64,000 nucleotides of DNA, taken from contig BPIQ01000003.1 in NCBI GenBank assembly GCA_026004195.1, positions 496,001 to 560,000 on the forward strand, written 5' to 3'. Source of the stretch: Candidatus Binatia bacterium. Its GTDB lineage: Bacteria; Desulfobacterota; Binatia; HRBIN30; BPIQ01. Shown piece by piece: positions 42,704-52,803 of this stretch (position 1 is its first letter; every line of letters starts with the position of its first letter). Under the pieces are notes generated by a model that saw nothing but the letters and a program-made list of their open reading frames with translations, made no database searches and was not told where the DNA came from. The position numbers and the translations under genes were made by a program.

Positions 42704-42936
42704 GGTCGCCGTATCGACTCCCGGTTCGTCGAGACGGCTCGCAGTCGCTTGTCGGGCGAAGCCGGCCGACGAAGCAGCGGCGAGAGGTGCCGGAATTTGT
42801 CACCGAACGTCGAAAACGACACGCACGACGCGAGGTACGGGCCGCGTCAAGGTAAATCCGCACGTCACTTGCCCGGTCGTTCGCTCGGGCGAGTGCGGCC
42901 CGAGGCCGGATTCCCGGCGGTTGGCCGGACGGGACC

Positions 42937-43695
42937 CTAGTCGGTCGCGCCGACGCGGACGACGATCTGCCGGGCGGGGCCGAGGATACCGCTCGTATCG
43001 CGCACGCGTGCCGTGACGATCGTGTCGCCGGTGGGAAAAGCCATCCCTCTGGCTACGGTCGCGCAGAACTCCACTTCGGCGGTAGGATCCACGAAACGGA
43101 ATTCGCCGTCCGGGAAGAGCACGCAAGCCTCGTCGAGAAAGCGGCCGCGCGGGCTGCCCTGCCCGTCCACGAAGCGGCAGCCCAGGTCGTTGAGAGCATC
43201 CGAAATCCGTTGCGTGAGTTCGTAGCTCGGGGGATCGATACCCGGGACGCCCCCGAAGTTCTCGCGCTCGGCGTCGCACACCTCGGGACTTCCGTTTCCG
43301 ATGTCCCGATTCACCTGGACCTGGAGATCCGGTCGGACGGACGGGTCGCCGGGGTCGTGCTCGAAGGTCGAGAGGCCCGGTGGGGCTCCGTTGGACCCGC
43401 GACGTGCCTCCACGACCAGGACGAACCCGCTACCGATGGGTCGTTCGTAGATCGGCCGACCCTCTTCGTCGAAGCCCGACGGCTCGAGCAGGGTGTTGTC
43501 CGCCCGGAGAAGCCCCAGGTGGACGACGTTCGCCCCGGGAGCCGGCGTCGGTGTCGGGGTGGGCGTGGCGGTGGGCGTTCGGGTCGCGCTCGAGGTCGCC
43601 GTAGGGGGCGGCCGCAAGATCCCGGCCCGGTCGTCCCCCCCGCATCCAGCGAAGAAGCAGAGCAGCGCGAGACCCGTAATTTTCCTTGACGACAC
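42937..43695 (-). CDS. predicted lipoprotein with Thr/Pro-rich linker
   Basis: The 252-residue protein starts MSSRKITGLALLCFFAGCGG, a signal peptide with lipobox F-A-G-C. Residues about 30-55 are a Thr/Pro/Ala linker (TRTPTATPTPTPTPAPG), which should span the space from membrane to a folded domain. The rest holds several Cys (EVCDAERENFGG, LGCRFVDG, EACVLFPDG, EFCATVARG), suggesting disulphides. I do not recognise the domain. It is convergent in no sense with pilA but reads towards its promoter. Confidence 0.8.
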   Translation of the reverse strand: MSSRKITGLALLCFFAGCGGDDRAGILRPPPTATSSATRTPTATPTPTPTPAPGANVVHLGLLRADNTLLEPSGFDEEGRPIYERPIGSGFVLVVEARRGSNGAPPGLSTFEHDPGDPSVRPDLQVQVNRDIGNGSPEVCDAERENFGGVPGIDPPSYELTQRISDALNDLGCRFVDGQGSPRGRFLDEACVLFPDGEFRFVDPTAEVEFCATVARGMAFPTGDTIVTARVRDTSGILGPARQIVVRVGATD

Positions 43696-43707
43696 GCCCT
43701 GATTCTA

Positions 43708-45198
43708 CTACGCGGAGCGCCCTTCGCCTAGCGACGCGAGCAGGTCCCGGAGGCGCTTTTTCTCGACCTTGCCGGGACCCGTTTTCGGGAGCTCGGGGAG
43801 GAAAACGACGCGGCGCGGCACCTTGTACGGGGCGAGGATCCGGGCCGCGTGTGCGCGCAGTTCCTCTTCGGTGACGTCCCGTCCGAGGGGAACGACGACG
43901 GCCACGACTTCCTCTCCCCACTGCGGGTGCGGGAGGCCCAGGGCGGCGGCCTCGACGACGGCCGGGTGTTCGCGCAGGGCGTTTTCGACTTCCAAGGCGC
44001 TCACCCGGTAGGCACGTGTCTTGATGATGTCGAGCGAGCGCCGGCCGACGATCCCCACCATTCCGTCGGGCTCGCGGAAAGCCAGGTCGCCGGTCCGGAA
44101 AAATCCTCCCACGAAGCTCCGCCGGGTACCCTCCGGATCCCCCCAGTATCCCGAGAAAAGCCCGGGTCCGCGCACGAGGAGCTCTCCGACTTCGCCCACC
44201 GCCACCTCTCGGACCTTTCCCCGGTCGGCTTCGGCTTCGTCGGCGACGACGACCTCGGTTCCGGGTAAGGGGAGGCCTACGACGCCGGGCCTTCGAGGGC
44301 CCGCGAGCGGCGCGCTCAGGACGAAGCCGGTCTCCGACATTCCGTAGCGGTCGAGAAGCTCGACGCCGAAGCGCTCCGAGAACCTGCGGAACGTGGCGGG
44401 AGAGAGAGGGGCCGAGCCCGACACCCAGAGTCGCAGAGCGCGGGCGATTCGCCTTTCTCGAGGCCGTTCGGGCAGCCGCAAGAGTCGCTCGTAGAGAGGC
44501 GGTACGCCGAAAAAGAGCGTGCATTCGTACTTCTCGAGGCTCGGGAGGACTTCCCCGGGCTCGAACCGGGGCGCGAGGACCACGCTCCCGCCGGCGAGGA
44601 AAGTTCCGAGCAGACCCAGCCCGAGCCCGTGGAGGTGGCTGCAGGGGAGAACGAGGAGCAAGCGGTCTCGGGGTGACCATTCCCACGATGCGAGGACGGA
44701 ACGCAGGTTCGAGAGAAGAGCCCGGTGGGACAGGACGACGCCCTTCGGTTGGCCGGAGGTTCCCGAGGTGCGAAGGACGAGCGCTGCGTCATCTCCTCCC
44801 CCCTCCCGGGAGGTCTCGGGTTCCGCCGGCGCACGGGAGAGCGAAGCGAACGTTTCCGGGGTGCCGAGCGTCGGGCTCCGGGGCACGACGGACACCTTGG
44901 GCTCGAGCTCCCGCTGTGCCTCCAGGATCTCCCGCTCCGTGGCGGCGGCGTGCAGCGGCGCGTAGACGCCCCCGCAGGCGAGCGTGCCGAGAAGGAGGAA
45001 GACCAGGTCGGGGCCGTTGGGGAGCGTCGAGAGCACTCGATCCCCGGGCCGGACGCCGGCTCGTTCCAGACGGCGGGCCACGCGAGCGGCTTCGCTCACG
45101 AGCTGCCCGTAGCTCCAGGTCGATCCCCCGCAGAGGAGCGCCGGAGCGGCAGGCTGTCTTCGGGCGACGCCGAGAATTTCCTCCCAGAGGTGCGCCAT
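43708..45198 (-). CDS. AMP-binding acyl/aryl-CoA synthetase family protein
   Basis: The 496-residue protein has the adenylate-forming motifs: LVLRTSGTSGQPKGVVLSHR (P-loop), ELLDRYGMSETGF, GFFRTGDLAFREPDGMVGIV, GRRSLDIIKTRAYRVSALEV and the C-terminal PKTGPGKVEKKRL with the catalytic Lys. It activates a carboxylic acid with ATP and probably forms a CoA thioester. Its substrate is unknown; it lies far from the catabolic run. ATG 45198 sits five bases before the Nramp gene end. Confidence 0.92.
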   Translation of the reverse strand: MAHLWEEILGVARRQPAAPALLCGGSTWSYGQLVSEAARVARRLERAGVRPGDRVLSTLPNGPDLVFLLLGTLACGGVYAPLHAAATEREILEAQRELEPKVSVVPRSPTLGTPETFASLSRAPAEPETSREGGGDDAALVLRTSGTSGQPKGVVLSHRALLSNLRSVLASWEWSPRDRLLLVLPCSHLHGLGLGLLGTFLAGGSVVLAPRFEPGEVLPSLEKYECTLFFGVPPLYERLLRLPERPRERRIARALRLWVSGSAPLSPATFRRFSERFGVELLDRYGMSETGFVLSAPLAGPRRPGVVGLPLPGTEVVVADEAEADRGKVREVAVGEVGELLVRGPGLFSGYWGDPEGTRRSFVGGFFRTGDLAFREPDGMVGIVGRRSLDIIKTRAYRVSALEVENALREHPAVVEAAALGLPHPQWGEEVVAVVVPLGRDVTEEELRAHAARILAPYKVPRRVVFLPELPKTGPGKVEKKRLRDLLASLGEGRSA

Positions 45199-45203
45199 CG
45201 GCC

Positions 45204-46652
45204 TCAGAGCACGAAACGCCGTACGAGCTGGAACACGGAGATCCCGGCGAAAGCCACGTAGAAGGCGGCCACGGCGCCGACCGCCGCGGTCCGGAGGGGT
45301 CCGGGTCGCAACGGCTCCGGCAGGAACCTGCGGTTGAGGACGAGCGTGAGCGGAGCGTAGATCGCCATGGCGATGCCACCGAAAAAGCCCGCGCTCAGCA
45401 GGAAGAGGATGGCGGGGAGATGCTCGTAAAGGTAGGTGAGAACGATCCCCGCCAGGATCCAGAAGCCGGCGATGCCACCGTAGAGCGTGCCCAGCGGCAC
45501 GCGGTGGGCCCAGGCGAAGTTCGCGTGCAGGATGTCCGCGCAGCTGCGCGCCACACCGTCGACCAGCGTGAGCTGGGTGGAAAAAAGACACGCCACTCCG
45601 ACCAGCAAGAAGAGGTAGGAGCCGGCTTTCCCCCACGAGGCGCCGAGGATGACGGCTTCTTCCCAGACCAGGAGGTCCTGTGTCGGCACGATGCCCCGCG
45701 GGTGAAGGACGGCGAGTGCGCCCAGGATGAAAAGAAGGATCGTGAAACTGTTGAGCAACCAGAAAAAGCAAACCTGGTCGCGGACCAGAGAGCGGAACCA
45801 CCCGCGCCAGCGCTCGAGGTTTTCTCCCGTCGGGCGGACGCGGTAGCCGCCCTCCGGGCTTTTTTGTTCCCGTTTGCGCAGCGGATTGACGATCGCCGGA
45901 ACGTGCGCTCCCATGCCCCAACCCTTGTCGAGCAGGTAGAAGCAGTAGAAGAGATTCGCGGTCCCGCCCGCTCCCGCGAACACGATCGCCGAGAAGAGCT
46001 CGTAGGGGGGCATTTCGGGGTGTTTGCGGGGAAAATTCGCGATCCCTCGTACGAGCTGCGCCCAGACTTCGCGGCTTCCGACGGAGAACGCGACGAAGAG
46101 AAGGCCGAGCGTCATCAGGACGACCAGCGTCGACGTCGTGCGCTCGACGGACCGATAGACGAGGCGAGGACCGAAAAGGACGTACGCCACACCGGCGAAC
46201 GTGATGGCCGTCCACGTACCGGGGCTGCCCCACCCGTCCGGCCCCACCACGAGGACCTTCAGAGCACCGCCGCAAGCCCTCGCCCAACCGGGGACGATCC
46301 ATCCGAGGACGTTGAGCGCGAGGAAGACCCACGCGAAGACCTTCGCCATCCGGGCATAGCCCGCGTAGACGCTCTCCCCCGTGGCCAGCGTGTAGCGCCC
46401 GATCTCGATGTTGAGCCACATCTGCAGGAACACTCCCAGCAGCGCGGCCCACACCATTCCCGCGCCGTACTGCGCCGTGACTCTGGGCCAGATGATGAGC
46501 TCGCCCGCGCCGATGCTGAGGCCCACGAGAACCGCACCGGGCCCGACGAGTTTCCAGAAGCTCGTCGGCACGGGTGGAAGGTCCGCGGTGCGAAAAGGGC
46601 GGAGGAGGGTGGCGGTCCGCTCGGCGGCCGCGAAACCGGCCCGCGCTCGCAT
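45204..46652 (-). CDS. Nramp family divalent metal transporter
   Basis: The 482-residue protein has about eleven membrane segments. The first contains GPGAVLVGLSIGAGELIIWP, which stands where Nramp proteins carry D-P-G-N; here the metal-binding Asp-Pro-Gly-Asn is changed to S-I-G-A-G-E. Segment six shows TLVDGVARSCADILH. It therefore belongs to a divergent Nramp-related group that may move a different ion or solute. It is followed by the AMP-ligase after five bases and preceded by asd after seven. Confidence 0.75.
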   Translation of the reverse strand: MRARAGFAAAERTATLLRPFRTADLPPVPTSFWKLVGPGAVLVGLSIGAGELIIWPRVTAQYGAGMVWAALLGVFLQMWLNIEIGRYTLATGESVYAGYARMAKVFAWVFLALNVLGWIVPGWARACGGALKVLVVGPDGWGSPGTWTAITFAGVAYVLFGPRLVYRSVERTTSTLVVLMTLGLLFVAFSVGSREVWAQLVRGIANFPRKHPEMPPYELFSAIVFAGAGGTANLFYCFYLLDKGWGMGAHVPAIVNPLRKREQKSPEGGYRVRPTGENLERWRGWFRSLVRDQVCFFWLLNSFTILLFILGALAVLHPRGIVPTQDLLVWEEAVILGASWGKAGSYLFLLVGVACLFSTQLTLVDGVARSCADILHANFAWAHRVPLGTLYGGIAGFWILAGIVLTYLYEHLPAILFLLSAGFFGGIAMAIYAPLTLVLNRRFLPEPLRPGPLRTAAVGAVAAFYVAFAGISVFQLVRRFVL

Positions 46653-46659
46653 CGACCGT

Positions 46660-47739
46660 TCAGAGTGCGCCGGTGGCGAGGAGGTACTCCGCGACCAGAA
46701 CCGCGCCTTTGGCCGCCCCCATTTTCGTGTTGTGGGAAACCAGCACGTATTTGAGGCCGTTCTCGAGCGCCGGATCTTCGCGTACCCGCCCCACGCTCGT
46801 GGTCATGCCACCCCCGGCCTCCCGGTCGAGACGGGGCTGCGGCCGGAAGGGGTCGTCGTGAACGACGATCGTGTGCTCCGGGGCCGAGGGAAGCCCCAGG
46901 GAGCGGAGGCCGGGGTCGAAAGACCTCCAGAGCTCGGAGGCCTCCGCGGGCGTGCAGCGCCGGACCGTCGAAACGAAAACCGATTCCGTGTGGCCTTCGA
47001 GCACGGGGACCCGGGTGCACGTGGCGCTCACGGCGAAGTCGGCGGGCACGACGACTTCTCCTTCGACCCGCCCGAGAATCTTCGCCGTCTCTCGCGCCAC
47101 CTTTTCCTCCTCGCCGGGGATGTAGGGGACGAGGTTGTCGACGATGTCGAGCGCGATGACCCCCGGAGATCTCCCCGCCCCCGAGATGCCTTGCATGGAG
47201 GTCATGAGAACCCGCGCGAGCCCGTAGGCGTCGAACAGGGGCTTGAGCGTGATCACGAGACCCATCGTCGTGCAGTTCGGGAGCGGAACGACGAAACCCT
47301 TCCAGCCTCGCCGGCTGCGCTGGACGTCGAGCAGAGCACGGTGGTCCGGATTCACCCCCGGGACGAGCACGGGCACGTCGGGCTCGTAGCGGAACGCCGA
47401 GGCCGTGCTCACCACCGGGGTCGTCCGCGCGTACCGCGGTTCGAGTTCTCGTGCGGCGTCCGATTCCACCGCACTGAAGACGAGATCGACGGCCGAGGCA
47501 TCGAAACGGCTTGCATCCTGCACCTCGATGTCCAGGAACTCCGCGGGAGGTTCTTCCTGGCACCACCACCTTCTCGCCCCCGTCCGGGGATCCCGGATCG
47601 CGTCGGCGTACGGACGGCCGGCCGTGCGCTCGGAAGCCGCGAGGGCTGCGACTTCGAACCACGGATGGCCCGCCAGGGCCACGAGAAACTGCTGCCCGGC
47701 GATTCCCGTGGCACCGACGACGGCGACCTTTCGCTTCAT
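46660..47739 (-). CDS. asd: aspartate-semialdehyde dehydrogenase
   Basis: The 359-residue protein starts KRKVAVVGATGIAGQQFLVA, an NADP-binding motif, and has the nucleophile Cys in PLPNCTTMGLVITLKPLFDA, then MTSMQGISGAGRSPGV and the His-containing ATCTRVPVLEGHTESVFV. This pattern is that of the archaeal/fungal-type enzyme. It makes aspartate semialdehyde for lysine, threonine and methionine synthesis and for peptidoglycan diaminopimelate. The start has a GGGAGCC site. Seven bases separate it from the downstream transporter gene. Confidence 0.92.
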   Translation of the reverse strand: MKRKVAVVGATGIAGQQFLVALAGHPWFEVAALAASERTAGRPYADAIRDPRTGARRWWCQEEPPAEFLDIEVQDASRFDASAVDLVFSAVESDAARELEPRYARTTPVVSTASAFRYEPDVPVLVPGVNPDHRALLDVQRSRRGWKGFVVPLPNCTTMGLVITLKPLFDAYGLARVLMTSMQGISGAGRSPGVIALDIVDNLVPYIPGEEEKVARETAKILGRVEGEVVVPADFAVSATCTRVPVLEGHTESVFVSTVRRCTPAEASELWRSFDPGLRSLGLPSAPEHTIVVHDDPFRPQPRLDREAGGGMTTSVGRVREDPALENGLKYVLVSHNTKMGAAKGAVLVAEYLLATGAL

Positions 47740-47799
47740 GGCTCCCTGTCTACCCCCTCTTGCTAGGGCTAGGCAATCCGTGCTTTGTGTCCCACGCTC

Positions 47800-48564
47800 G
47801 TGGAACGAAGGGAAAGCGTCCGTGCTTTCGCGGGCCGTGTGGGGCTCGTGACCGGCGCCGCGTCGGGCATCGGTCGTGCGGTGAGCCGGGCCCTGGCCCA
47901 CCGGGGGGCCAGGCTCGTCCTGTTCGACCTCGAGCCGCTCGACGAGCTCGCCGGAGACCTGCACGCCGTCTCCGGAGAGGAGCCTCTTGCGGTGCGGGGG
48001 GACGTGTCGCGCTCGGAGGACGTCGAGCGGGCCGTCGAGCTCGTCGGCTCCTCCTGCGGGCGGCTCGACATGCTCGTCTGCGCAGCCGGGGTGGGTGGGG
48101 GCACGGGAGCGACCGCGGAGTATCCGACGCCCGACTTCGACCGCGTCGTCGAAGTCAACCTGAAAGGGACGTTTCTCTTTCTGAAGCACGCCCTCCCCCT
48201 CGTCGTCGAGTCCGGCGGGGGGAGCGTCGTCACGATGGGTTCGGTGCTCGCGCTCGTCGCTCTTCCCGGGACGCCGGCTTACGCCGCCTCGAAGGCGGGG
48301 GTCGTCCAGCTCACGCGTGCCGTGGCGTCGGCCTATGCTCGGCAGGGTGTCCGGGCGAATTGCATCTGTCCGGGCATGATCGACACGCCGATGGCTCGCA
48401 GAGCCACCCGGGAAGCGAGGCAGTTCTTCGTGGAGCGGCAGCCCCTCGGTCGGCTCGGGACGCCCGAGGAAGTCGCGGCACTGGCCGTGTTCCTGCTTTC
48501 GGACTCCGCCTCGTTCGTCACGGGCGCGGTGTTCCCCGTCGACGGTGGCTACACCGCGCAGTGA
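47800..48564 (+). CDS. short-chain dehydrogenase/reductase
   Basis: The 254-residue SDR shows [20 protein letters not shown] for cofactor binding, [12 protein letters not shown] (N-A-A-G equivalent), Ser in [15 protein letters not shown], the catalytic pair in [16 protein letters not shown] and [13 protein letters not shown]. The C-terminal [16 protein letters not shown] is classical. Cofactor choice and substrate are unclear. The GTG at 47800 is preferred; a TTG at 47785 would add five residues. It is divergent from asd. Confidence 0.88.
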   Translation: MERRESVRAFAGRVGLVTGAASGIGRAVSRALAHRGARLVLFDLEPLDELAGDLHAVSGEEPLAVRGDVSRSEDVERAVELVGSSCGRLDMLVCAAGVGGGTGATAEYPTPDFDRVVEVNLKGTFLFLKHALPLVVESGGGSVVTMGSVLALVALPGTPAYAASKAGVVQLTRAVASAYARQGVRANCICPGMIDTPMARRATREARQFFVERQPLGRLGTPEEVAALAVFLLSDSASFVTGAVFPVDGGYTAQ

Positions 48565-48614
48565 GGCCGCGGGAGCGGGGCGAGAAGAGGTCGAGAAGAA
48601 CCGTGGGAGGCGCG

Positions 48615-49556
48615 ATGAGGAAACCGAGAAAAACGAAGGTAGGGCTGTTTTTTCCGCAGGTCGGTGTCCCCTTCCCGACCATGCGGGAAAGGGTCGTGTA
48701 CGCCGACCGGCTCGGTTACGACTCGGTATGGGTGGTCGATCACATGTGGGCGCGGGGAATTCCGGACGTGGACCACCTCGAGGCGTTCACCGTCATGACG
48801 GCGCTCGCCGCGGCGACGGAGCGAATTCGGGTGGGGGCGCTCGTGTTCTGCAACTCCTACCGGAACCCCGCACTGCTCGCGAAGATGCTCAGCAGTCTCG
48901 ACGTCGTCAGTGGCGGCAGAACTTACGTGGGCATCGGAGCCGGGTGGATGGAAGAAGAATACCGAGCGTACGGTTATCCGTTCCCGCCGGCGAGGGTACG
49001 GATCGAGCAGCTCGAGGAAGCGGTCACGATCCTGAAAAAGATGTTCACGGAACCCCGGGCGACCTTCGAGGGCAAGTACTACGCGGTTCAGGATGCCGCG
49101 AACAATCCGAAGCCGGTCCAGAAGCCCCACCCGCCCCTTCTGATCGGCGGGGCCGGGGAACGCCGGCTCCTGCGCGTCGTGGCGCAGCACGCCGACATCT
49201 GGAACTGCCCGAACAACGCCGCGCCGGAGTTCGAGAGGAAACTCGGAGCTCTACGGCGTCACTGCGACGCCGTAGGTCGGGACTTCGAGGAGATCGAGAT
49301 TTCCGAACAGTGCGTCGCCGTACTCGGCAAGGACGAGAAAGACTTCCGGCGACAGTGGGAAGCGGCTTCCGCCCTGCTCGGGTCCGTTTTCGACCTGGAG
49401 AAGACCGCTTTCCGCGGGACCCCCCCGCAGCTCGTCGAGCAGTTCCGCAGACGGCGCGAACAGGGAGTCACCTTTTTCACCGTCCTTTTTTCCGACTTCC
49501 ACTCGGCGGAAACCCTCGATCTTTTCGCCCGGGAAGTGCTCCCGCACCTCGACTAG
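48615..49556 (+). CDS. luciferase-like (LLM class) F420-type oxidoreductase
   Basis: The 313-residue barrel shows KVGLFFPQVGVPFPTMRERV, LGYDSVWVVDHMWARGIPD, IRVGALVFCNSYRNPALLAK, SGGRTYVGIGAGWMEEEYRA and NNPKPVQKPHPPLLIGGAGE. It is close in layout to the minus-strand copy at 55,110. These features suit F420-type members, but no F420 biosynthesis genes are in the window. GGGAGG precedes ATG 48615. Its end overlaps the convergent nagZ-like gene by four bases. Confidence 0.88.
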   Translation: MRKPRKTKVGLFFPQVGVPFPTMRERVVYADRLGYDSVWVVDHMWARGIPDVDHLEAFTVMTALAAATERIRVGALVFCNSYRNPALLAKMLSSLDVVSGGRTYVGIGAGWMEEEYRAYGYPFPPARVRIEQLEEAVTILKKMFTEPRATFEGKYYAVQDAANNPKPVQKPHPPLLIGGAGERRLLRVVAQHADIWNCPNNAAPEFERKLGALRRHCDAVGRDFEEIEISEQCVAVLGKDEKDFRRQWEAASALLGSVFDLEKTAFRGTPPQLVEQFRRRREQGVTFFTVLFSDFHSAETLDLFAREVLPHLD

Positions 49557-50617
49557 TCGCCGGCCGCCGCGCTCGCGGCGAGACGGCGATGTTCCTCCGA
49601 AAAAAGCCACCTCTCCTCGCCGGGCTCCGGGGCGCTCCGGGCGTACCTTTCGCGCAGTCGCGACCAACGCAGCAGAGCCCGGGCGAGCCGGCGCTCGAGC
49701 GAGGGGTGCTTCCGCAGCTCCCTTTCCACGACGGCGACGGCTTCGACCACCTGTCGGGGGTCCTGGCAGACGAGGAAATGGTCGCAGCCCGCCGCGAGTC
49801 CTTGCGCGGCGGCCTCGCCCACGGACCACGAATCGGCGACGGCCCGCATCGAGAGGTCGTCGGACACGACGACGCCCGCGAATCGGAGCCGCTCCCGCAG
49901 CACGGAGAGCACGGCGGGAGAAAGCGTCGCGGGCCGCCGGGAGTCGAGCGCGGGGTAGAGGACGTGGGCGGTCATGATGCTCGCCACGCCGGCACGAACG
50001 GCCGCTCGGAACGGCCGCAGCTCCACGCGTAGGAGTCGGGCCCGGTCGAGCTCGACGCGCGGGAGCGTTTCGTGGGAGTCCTCCGCCGCCTCCCCGTGGC
50101 CGGGAAAGTGCTTCCCGCAGGCCGCGACCCCGTTTTCCTGGAGCCCCCGGAGGAAGGCGACGCCGAGCCGCGCGACGACCCGCGCGTCGCCCGAGAAGGA
50201 TCGGTCGCCGATGACGGGGTTCCGGGGATTCGTGTCGACGTCGAGGACGGGGGCGAAATCGAGGTCGATTCCCACCGCGCGGAGCTCGCGGGCCACGAGT
50301 TCGCCGAGGATCCGGGCTTTCCGTTCTCCCTCGGCGGGATCGAGCTCTCCGAGTCGGCGCATGGCGGGCAGGGGAGCCCACGGGTCGCCGCGGAGGCGCG
50401 CGACGCGTCCTCCCTCCTGGTCGACGGAGACGACGAGCCTCCCGGGGGATTCTCGTTTGAGCCTCCGCACGGTGTGGAGCAGCCTCTCGGGGGTCGGTGC
50501 GTGGCGGGAGAAGAGGATCACGCCCCCGAGCCCTTTTCGTACGAGCTCCAGGATCGCCTCTCCCGGCTCTTCGGTGGGGAACGTCGTCGTGAAGAGCGAA
50601 AGGAGTTCCGCGCGCAC
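49553..50617 (-). CDS. nagZ: glycoside hydrolase family 3, beta-N-acetylhexosaminidase
   Basis: The 354-residue protein has [78 protein letters not shown] (the His/Asp acid-base pair of NagZ) and the nucleophile Asp in [14 protein letters not shown]. NagZ removes N-acetylglucosamine from peptidoglycan fragments for recycling in the cytoplasm. No signal peptide is visible, which fits. The GTG start at 50617 is 48 bases from the divergent thrH gene. Confidence 0.92.
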   Translation of the reverse strand: MRAELLSLFTTTFPTEEPGEAILELVRKGLGGVILFSRHAPTPERLLHTVRRLKRESPGRLVVSVDQEGGRVARLRGDPWAPLPAMRRLGELDPAEGERKARILGELVARELRAVGIDLDFAPVLDVDTNPRNPVIGDRSFSGDARVVARLGVAFLRGLQENGVAACGKHFPGHGEAAEDSHETLPRVELDRARLLRVELRPFRAAVRAGVASIMTAHVLYPALDSRRPATLSPAVLSVLRERLRFAGVVVSDDLSMRAVADSWSVGEAAAQGLAAGCDHFLVCQDPRQVVEAVAVVERELRKHPSLERRLARALLRWSRLRERYARSAPEPGEERWLFSEEHRRLAASAAAGD

Positions 50618-50665
50618 CGTTCCCTTACTTGCACAGCCCGGGGGGAACGGCTAGCGAAGTGGCCC

Positions 50666-51277
50666 ATGATCGCCTGTCTCGACCTCGAGGGCGTACTGGT
50701 CCCGGAGATCTGGATCCACGTCGCGGAGGGTACGGGCATTTCGGAGCTCAGGCGGACGACGCGCGACGAGCCGGACTACGACAAGCTCATGCGGTGGCGC
50801 CTCGGGATTCTCGACCGCCACGGGATCGGCCTGCCCGACATCCAGGCCGTCATCGCTCGCATGGGGCCGCTCGAGGGAGCGCGGGAGTTTCTCGACTGGC
50901 TGCGCCGGCGGGCGCAGGTCATCGTGCTTTCGGACACGTTCGACGAGTTCGCGGCGCCGCTCATGGAGCAGCTCGGGTTCCCCTGCCTTTTTTGCAATTC
51001 CCTCGTCGTCGACCCGGACGGGAAAATCCGAGACTACCGACTCCGGCTCCGGGACGGGAAGAGGAAGGCCGTCATGGCGCTCAAGCTCCTCAACTTCGAC
51101 GTGGTCGCCGCCGGGGATTCGTACAACGACATGACGATGCTGCAAGAAGCGGACGTGGGCATCCTTTTTCGCCCTCCCGAGAACGTCGTGCGCGAGTACC
51201 CTCAGTTTCCGGTGGCCCGCACGTACGAGGAGCTGCGCCGGGCGTTCGATGCGGCGGCCGCGCGCCTCGGGCGCTGA
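50666..51277 (+). CDS. thrH: phosphoserine phosphatase / homoserine phosphotransferase (ThrH type)
   Basis: The 203-residue HAD protein starts [20 protein letters not shown], with the D-x-E variant of the nucleophile motif seen in ThrH, then [20 protein letters not shown], the Lys of [17 protein letters not shown] and [20 protein letters not shown]. ThrH dephosphorylates phosphoserine and can pass the phosphate to homoserine, linking serine and threonine synthesis. ATG 50666 is the only start matching the family N-terminus. Confidence 0.92.
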   Translation: MIACLDLEGVLVPEIWIHVAEGTGISELRRTTRDEPDYDKLMRWRLGILDRHGIGLPDIQAVIARMGPLEGAREFLDWLRRRAQVIVLSDTFDEFAAPLMEQLGFPCLFCNSLVVDPDGKIRDYRLRLRDGKRKAVMALKLLNFDVVAAGDSYNDMTMLQEADVGILFRPPENVVREYPQFPVARTYEELRRAFDAAAARLGR

Positions 51278-51288
51278 AGCCAGGGCCC

Positions 51289-52599
51289 ATGGGCGAGATT
51301 TCCCGGAAGCTCTTTTCCGAGGCGCGACGGGTGATCCCGGGCGGGGTGAACAGCCCCGTGCGGGCATGGAAGGCCGTGGGCGGCGAGCCCGTTTTCCTCC
51401 AGAGGGGCCGGGGCTGCCACGTGACCGACGCCGACGGGCGCACGTACACGGACTACGTGTGTTCCTGGGGACCGCTCATTCTGGGGCACGCCCACCCGAG
51501 CGTGCTCCGCGCGGTACAGGACGCGCTGCGCGACGGGACGAGCTTCGGTGCGCCCACCGCGAGGGAGATCGAGCTCGCGCAGAAAATCGTGGGTGCCGTA
51601 CCGTCGGTCCGTTCCGTGCGACTCGTGAACTCCGGAACGGAAGCCACGATGAGCGCGCTCCGCCTCGCCCGGGCGTTCACCGGCCGGACGAAAGTCCTGA
51701 AGTTCGCGGGCTGTTACCACGGCCACGTGGACTCGCTTCTGGTCGCCGCCGGTTCGGGAGCCATGACCTTCGGAGTGCCCGAGAGTCCGGGCGTTCCGGA
51801 GGTTCTGGCGCGGGAAACCCTGGTTGCGAGGTTCAACGACCTCGAAAGCGTGGACCGCTGCTTCGAAGAAGCAGGGTCGGACCTCGCCGCCGTGATCGTG
51901 GAGCCCGTGCCGGCCAACATGGGAGTGGTGCCGCCGGAGCCGGGATTCCTCGAAAAACTGCAGGAGCGGACGAGGGCGCGGGGGGCGCTTTTGATCTTCG
52001 ACGAAGTCGTGACCGGCTTCCGGCTCGGGTGGGGCGGAGCTCAAGGTCGCTTCGGGCTCGAACCGGACCTCACGTGCCTCGGGAAAATCATCGGCGGCGG
52101 GCTTCCCGTCGGGGCGTTCGGGGGCCGGCGGGACGTCATGGCACAGCTCGCGCCGGTGGGCCCCGTCTACCAAGCCGGAACCCTCTCGGGAAATCCGTTG
52201 TCCGTCGCGGCGGGGATCGCGACGCTGCGAGCTCTCGAACAACCGCGTGTCTACGATCAGCTCGAGGAACTCTCCGCCCGGCTCGAGCAGGGGCTCCGCG
52301 GAGCGGCGAGGGAAGAGGGGGTGCCGGTTTGCATCAATCGCTTCGGCTCGATGTTCACCGTCTTTTTCGGCGTCGATCGCGTCCGGAACGCCGACGACGC
52401 GGCCAAGGCGGACACCCGAGCCTATGCGCGCTTTTTCCGCGGGATGCTGGAACGGGGCTTTTATTTTCCCCCCTCCCAGTTCGAGGCGGCGTTCGTTTCT
52501 CTCGCCCACTCGGCCGACGAAATCGAGCTGACGATCCGAGCTGCCCGGGATACGTTCGCCGAGATGCGTCGGGAGGTCACGCGAGATGGAACCGCGTAG
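51289..52599 (+). CDS. hemL: glutamate-1-semialdehyde 2,1-aminomutase
   Basis: The 436-residue PLP enzyme shows [94 protein letters not shown] and the PLP Lys in [18 protein letters not shown]. It makes 5-aminolevulinate by the C5 route, feeding hemE, hemH and hemG. It starts 11 bases after thrH and overlaps atpZ by 14 bases. Confidence 0.96.
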   Translation: MGEISRKLFSEARRVIPGGVNSPVRAWKAVGGEPVFLQRGRGCHVTDADGRTYTDYVCSWGPLILGHAHPSVLRAVQDALRDGTSFGAPTAREIELAQKIVGAVPSVRSVRLVNSGTEATMSALRLARAFTGRTKVLKFAGCYHGHVDSLLVAAGSGAMTFGVPESPGVPEVLARETLVARFNDLESVDRCFEEAGSDLAAVIVEPVPANMGVVPPEPGFLEKLQERTRARGALLIFDEVVTGFRLGWGGAQGRFGLEPDLTCLGKIIGGGLPVGAFGGRRDVMAQLAPVGPVYQAGTLSGNPLSVAAGIATLRALEQPRVYDQLEELSARLEQGLRGAAREEGVPVCINRFGSMFTVFFGVDRVRNADDAAKADTRAYARFFRGMLERGFYFPPSQFEAAFVSLAHSADEIELTIRAARDTFAEMRREVTRDGTA

Positions 52600-52798
52600 G
52601 GAGCCGCTCTGGGTTCGCGGGGGGCGGTTCGCGGCTCTCGGCCTGGAGTTCGGCTTCGCGGTAGCGGCCGGAGTCGTGGTGGGCTTCTACCTCGACCGGT
52701 GGGCGGGAACGGCGCCCTGGCTCACGCTCGTCTTCACGCTCGCCGCCTTCGCGGGGGCCGTCTACCGTCTCGTCTGGGCCCTCCGCCGGTTCGGCTGA
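52586..52798 (+). CDS. atpZ: AtpZ/AtpI family protein, F0-associated
   Basis: The 70-residue protein has two membrane helices: [20 protein letters not shown] followed by the D-R-W-x-G-T-A-P-W loop, and [20 protein letters not shown]. This is the usual AtpZ arrangement. It lies just before atpI and atpB, and is linked to ion supply and assembly of the F0 sector. The start overlaps hemL. Confidence 0.82.
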   Translation: MEPRREPLWVRGGRFAALGLEFGFAVAAGVVVGFYLDRWAGTAPWLTLVFTLAAFAGAVYRLVWALRRFG

Positions 52799-52803
52799 CT
52801 CGC

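Noticed and set aside
42498-42900. Open frames on both strands in the pilA upstream region
   Set aside because: They show no protein-like pattern, and the stretch holds the sigma-54 promoter and leader.
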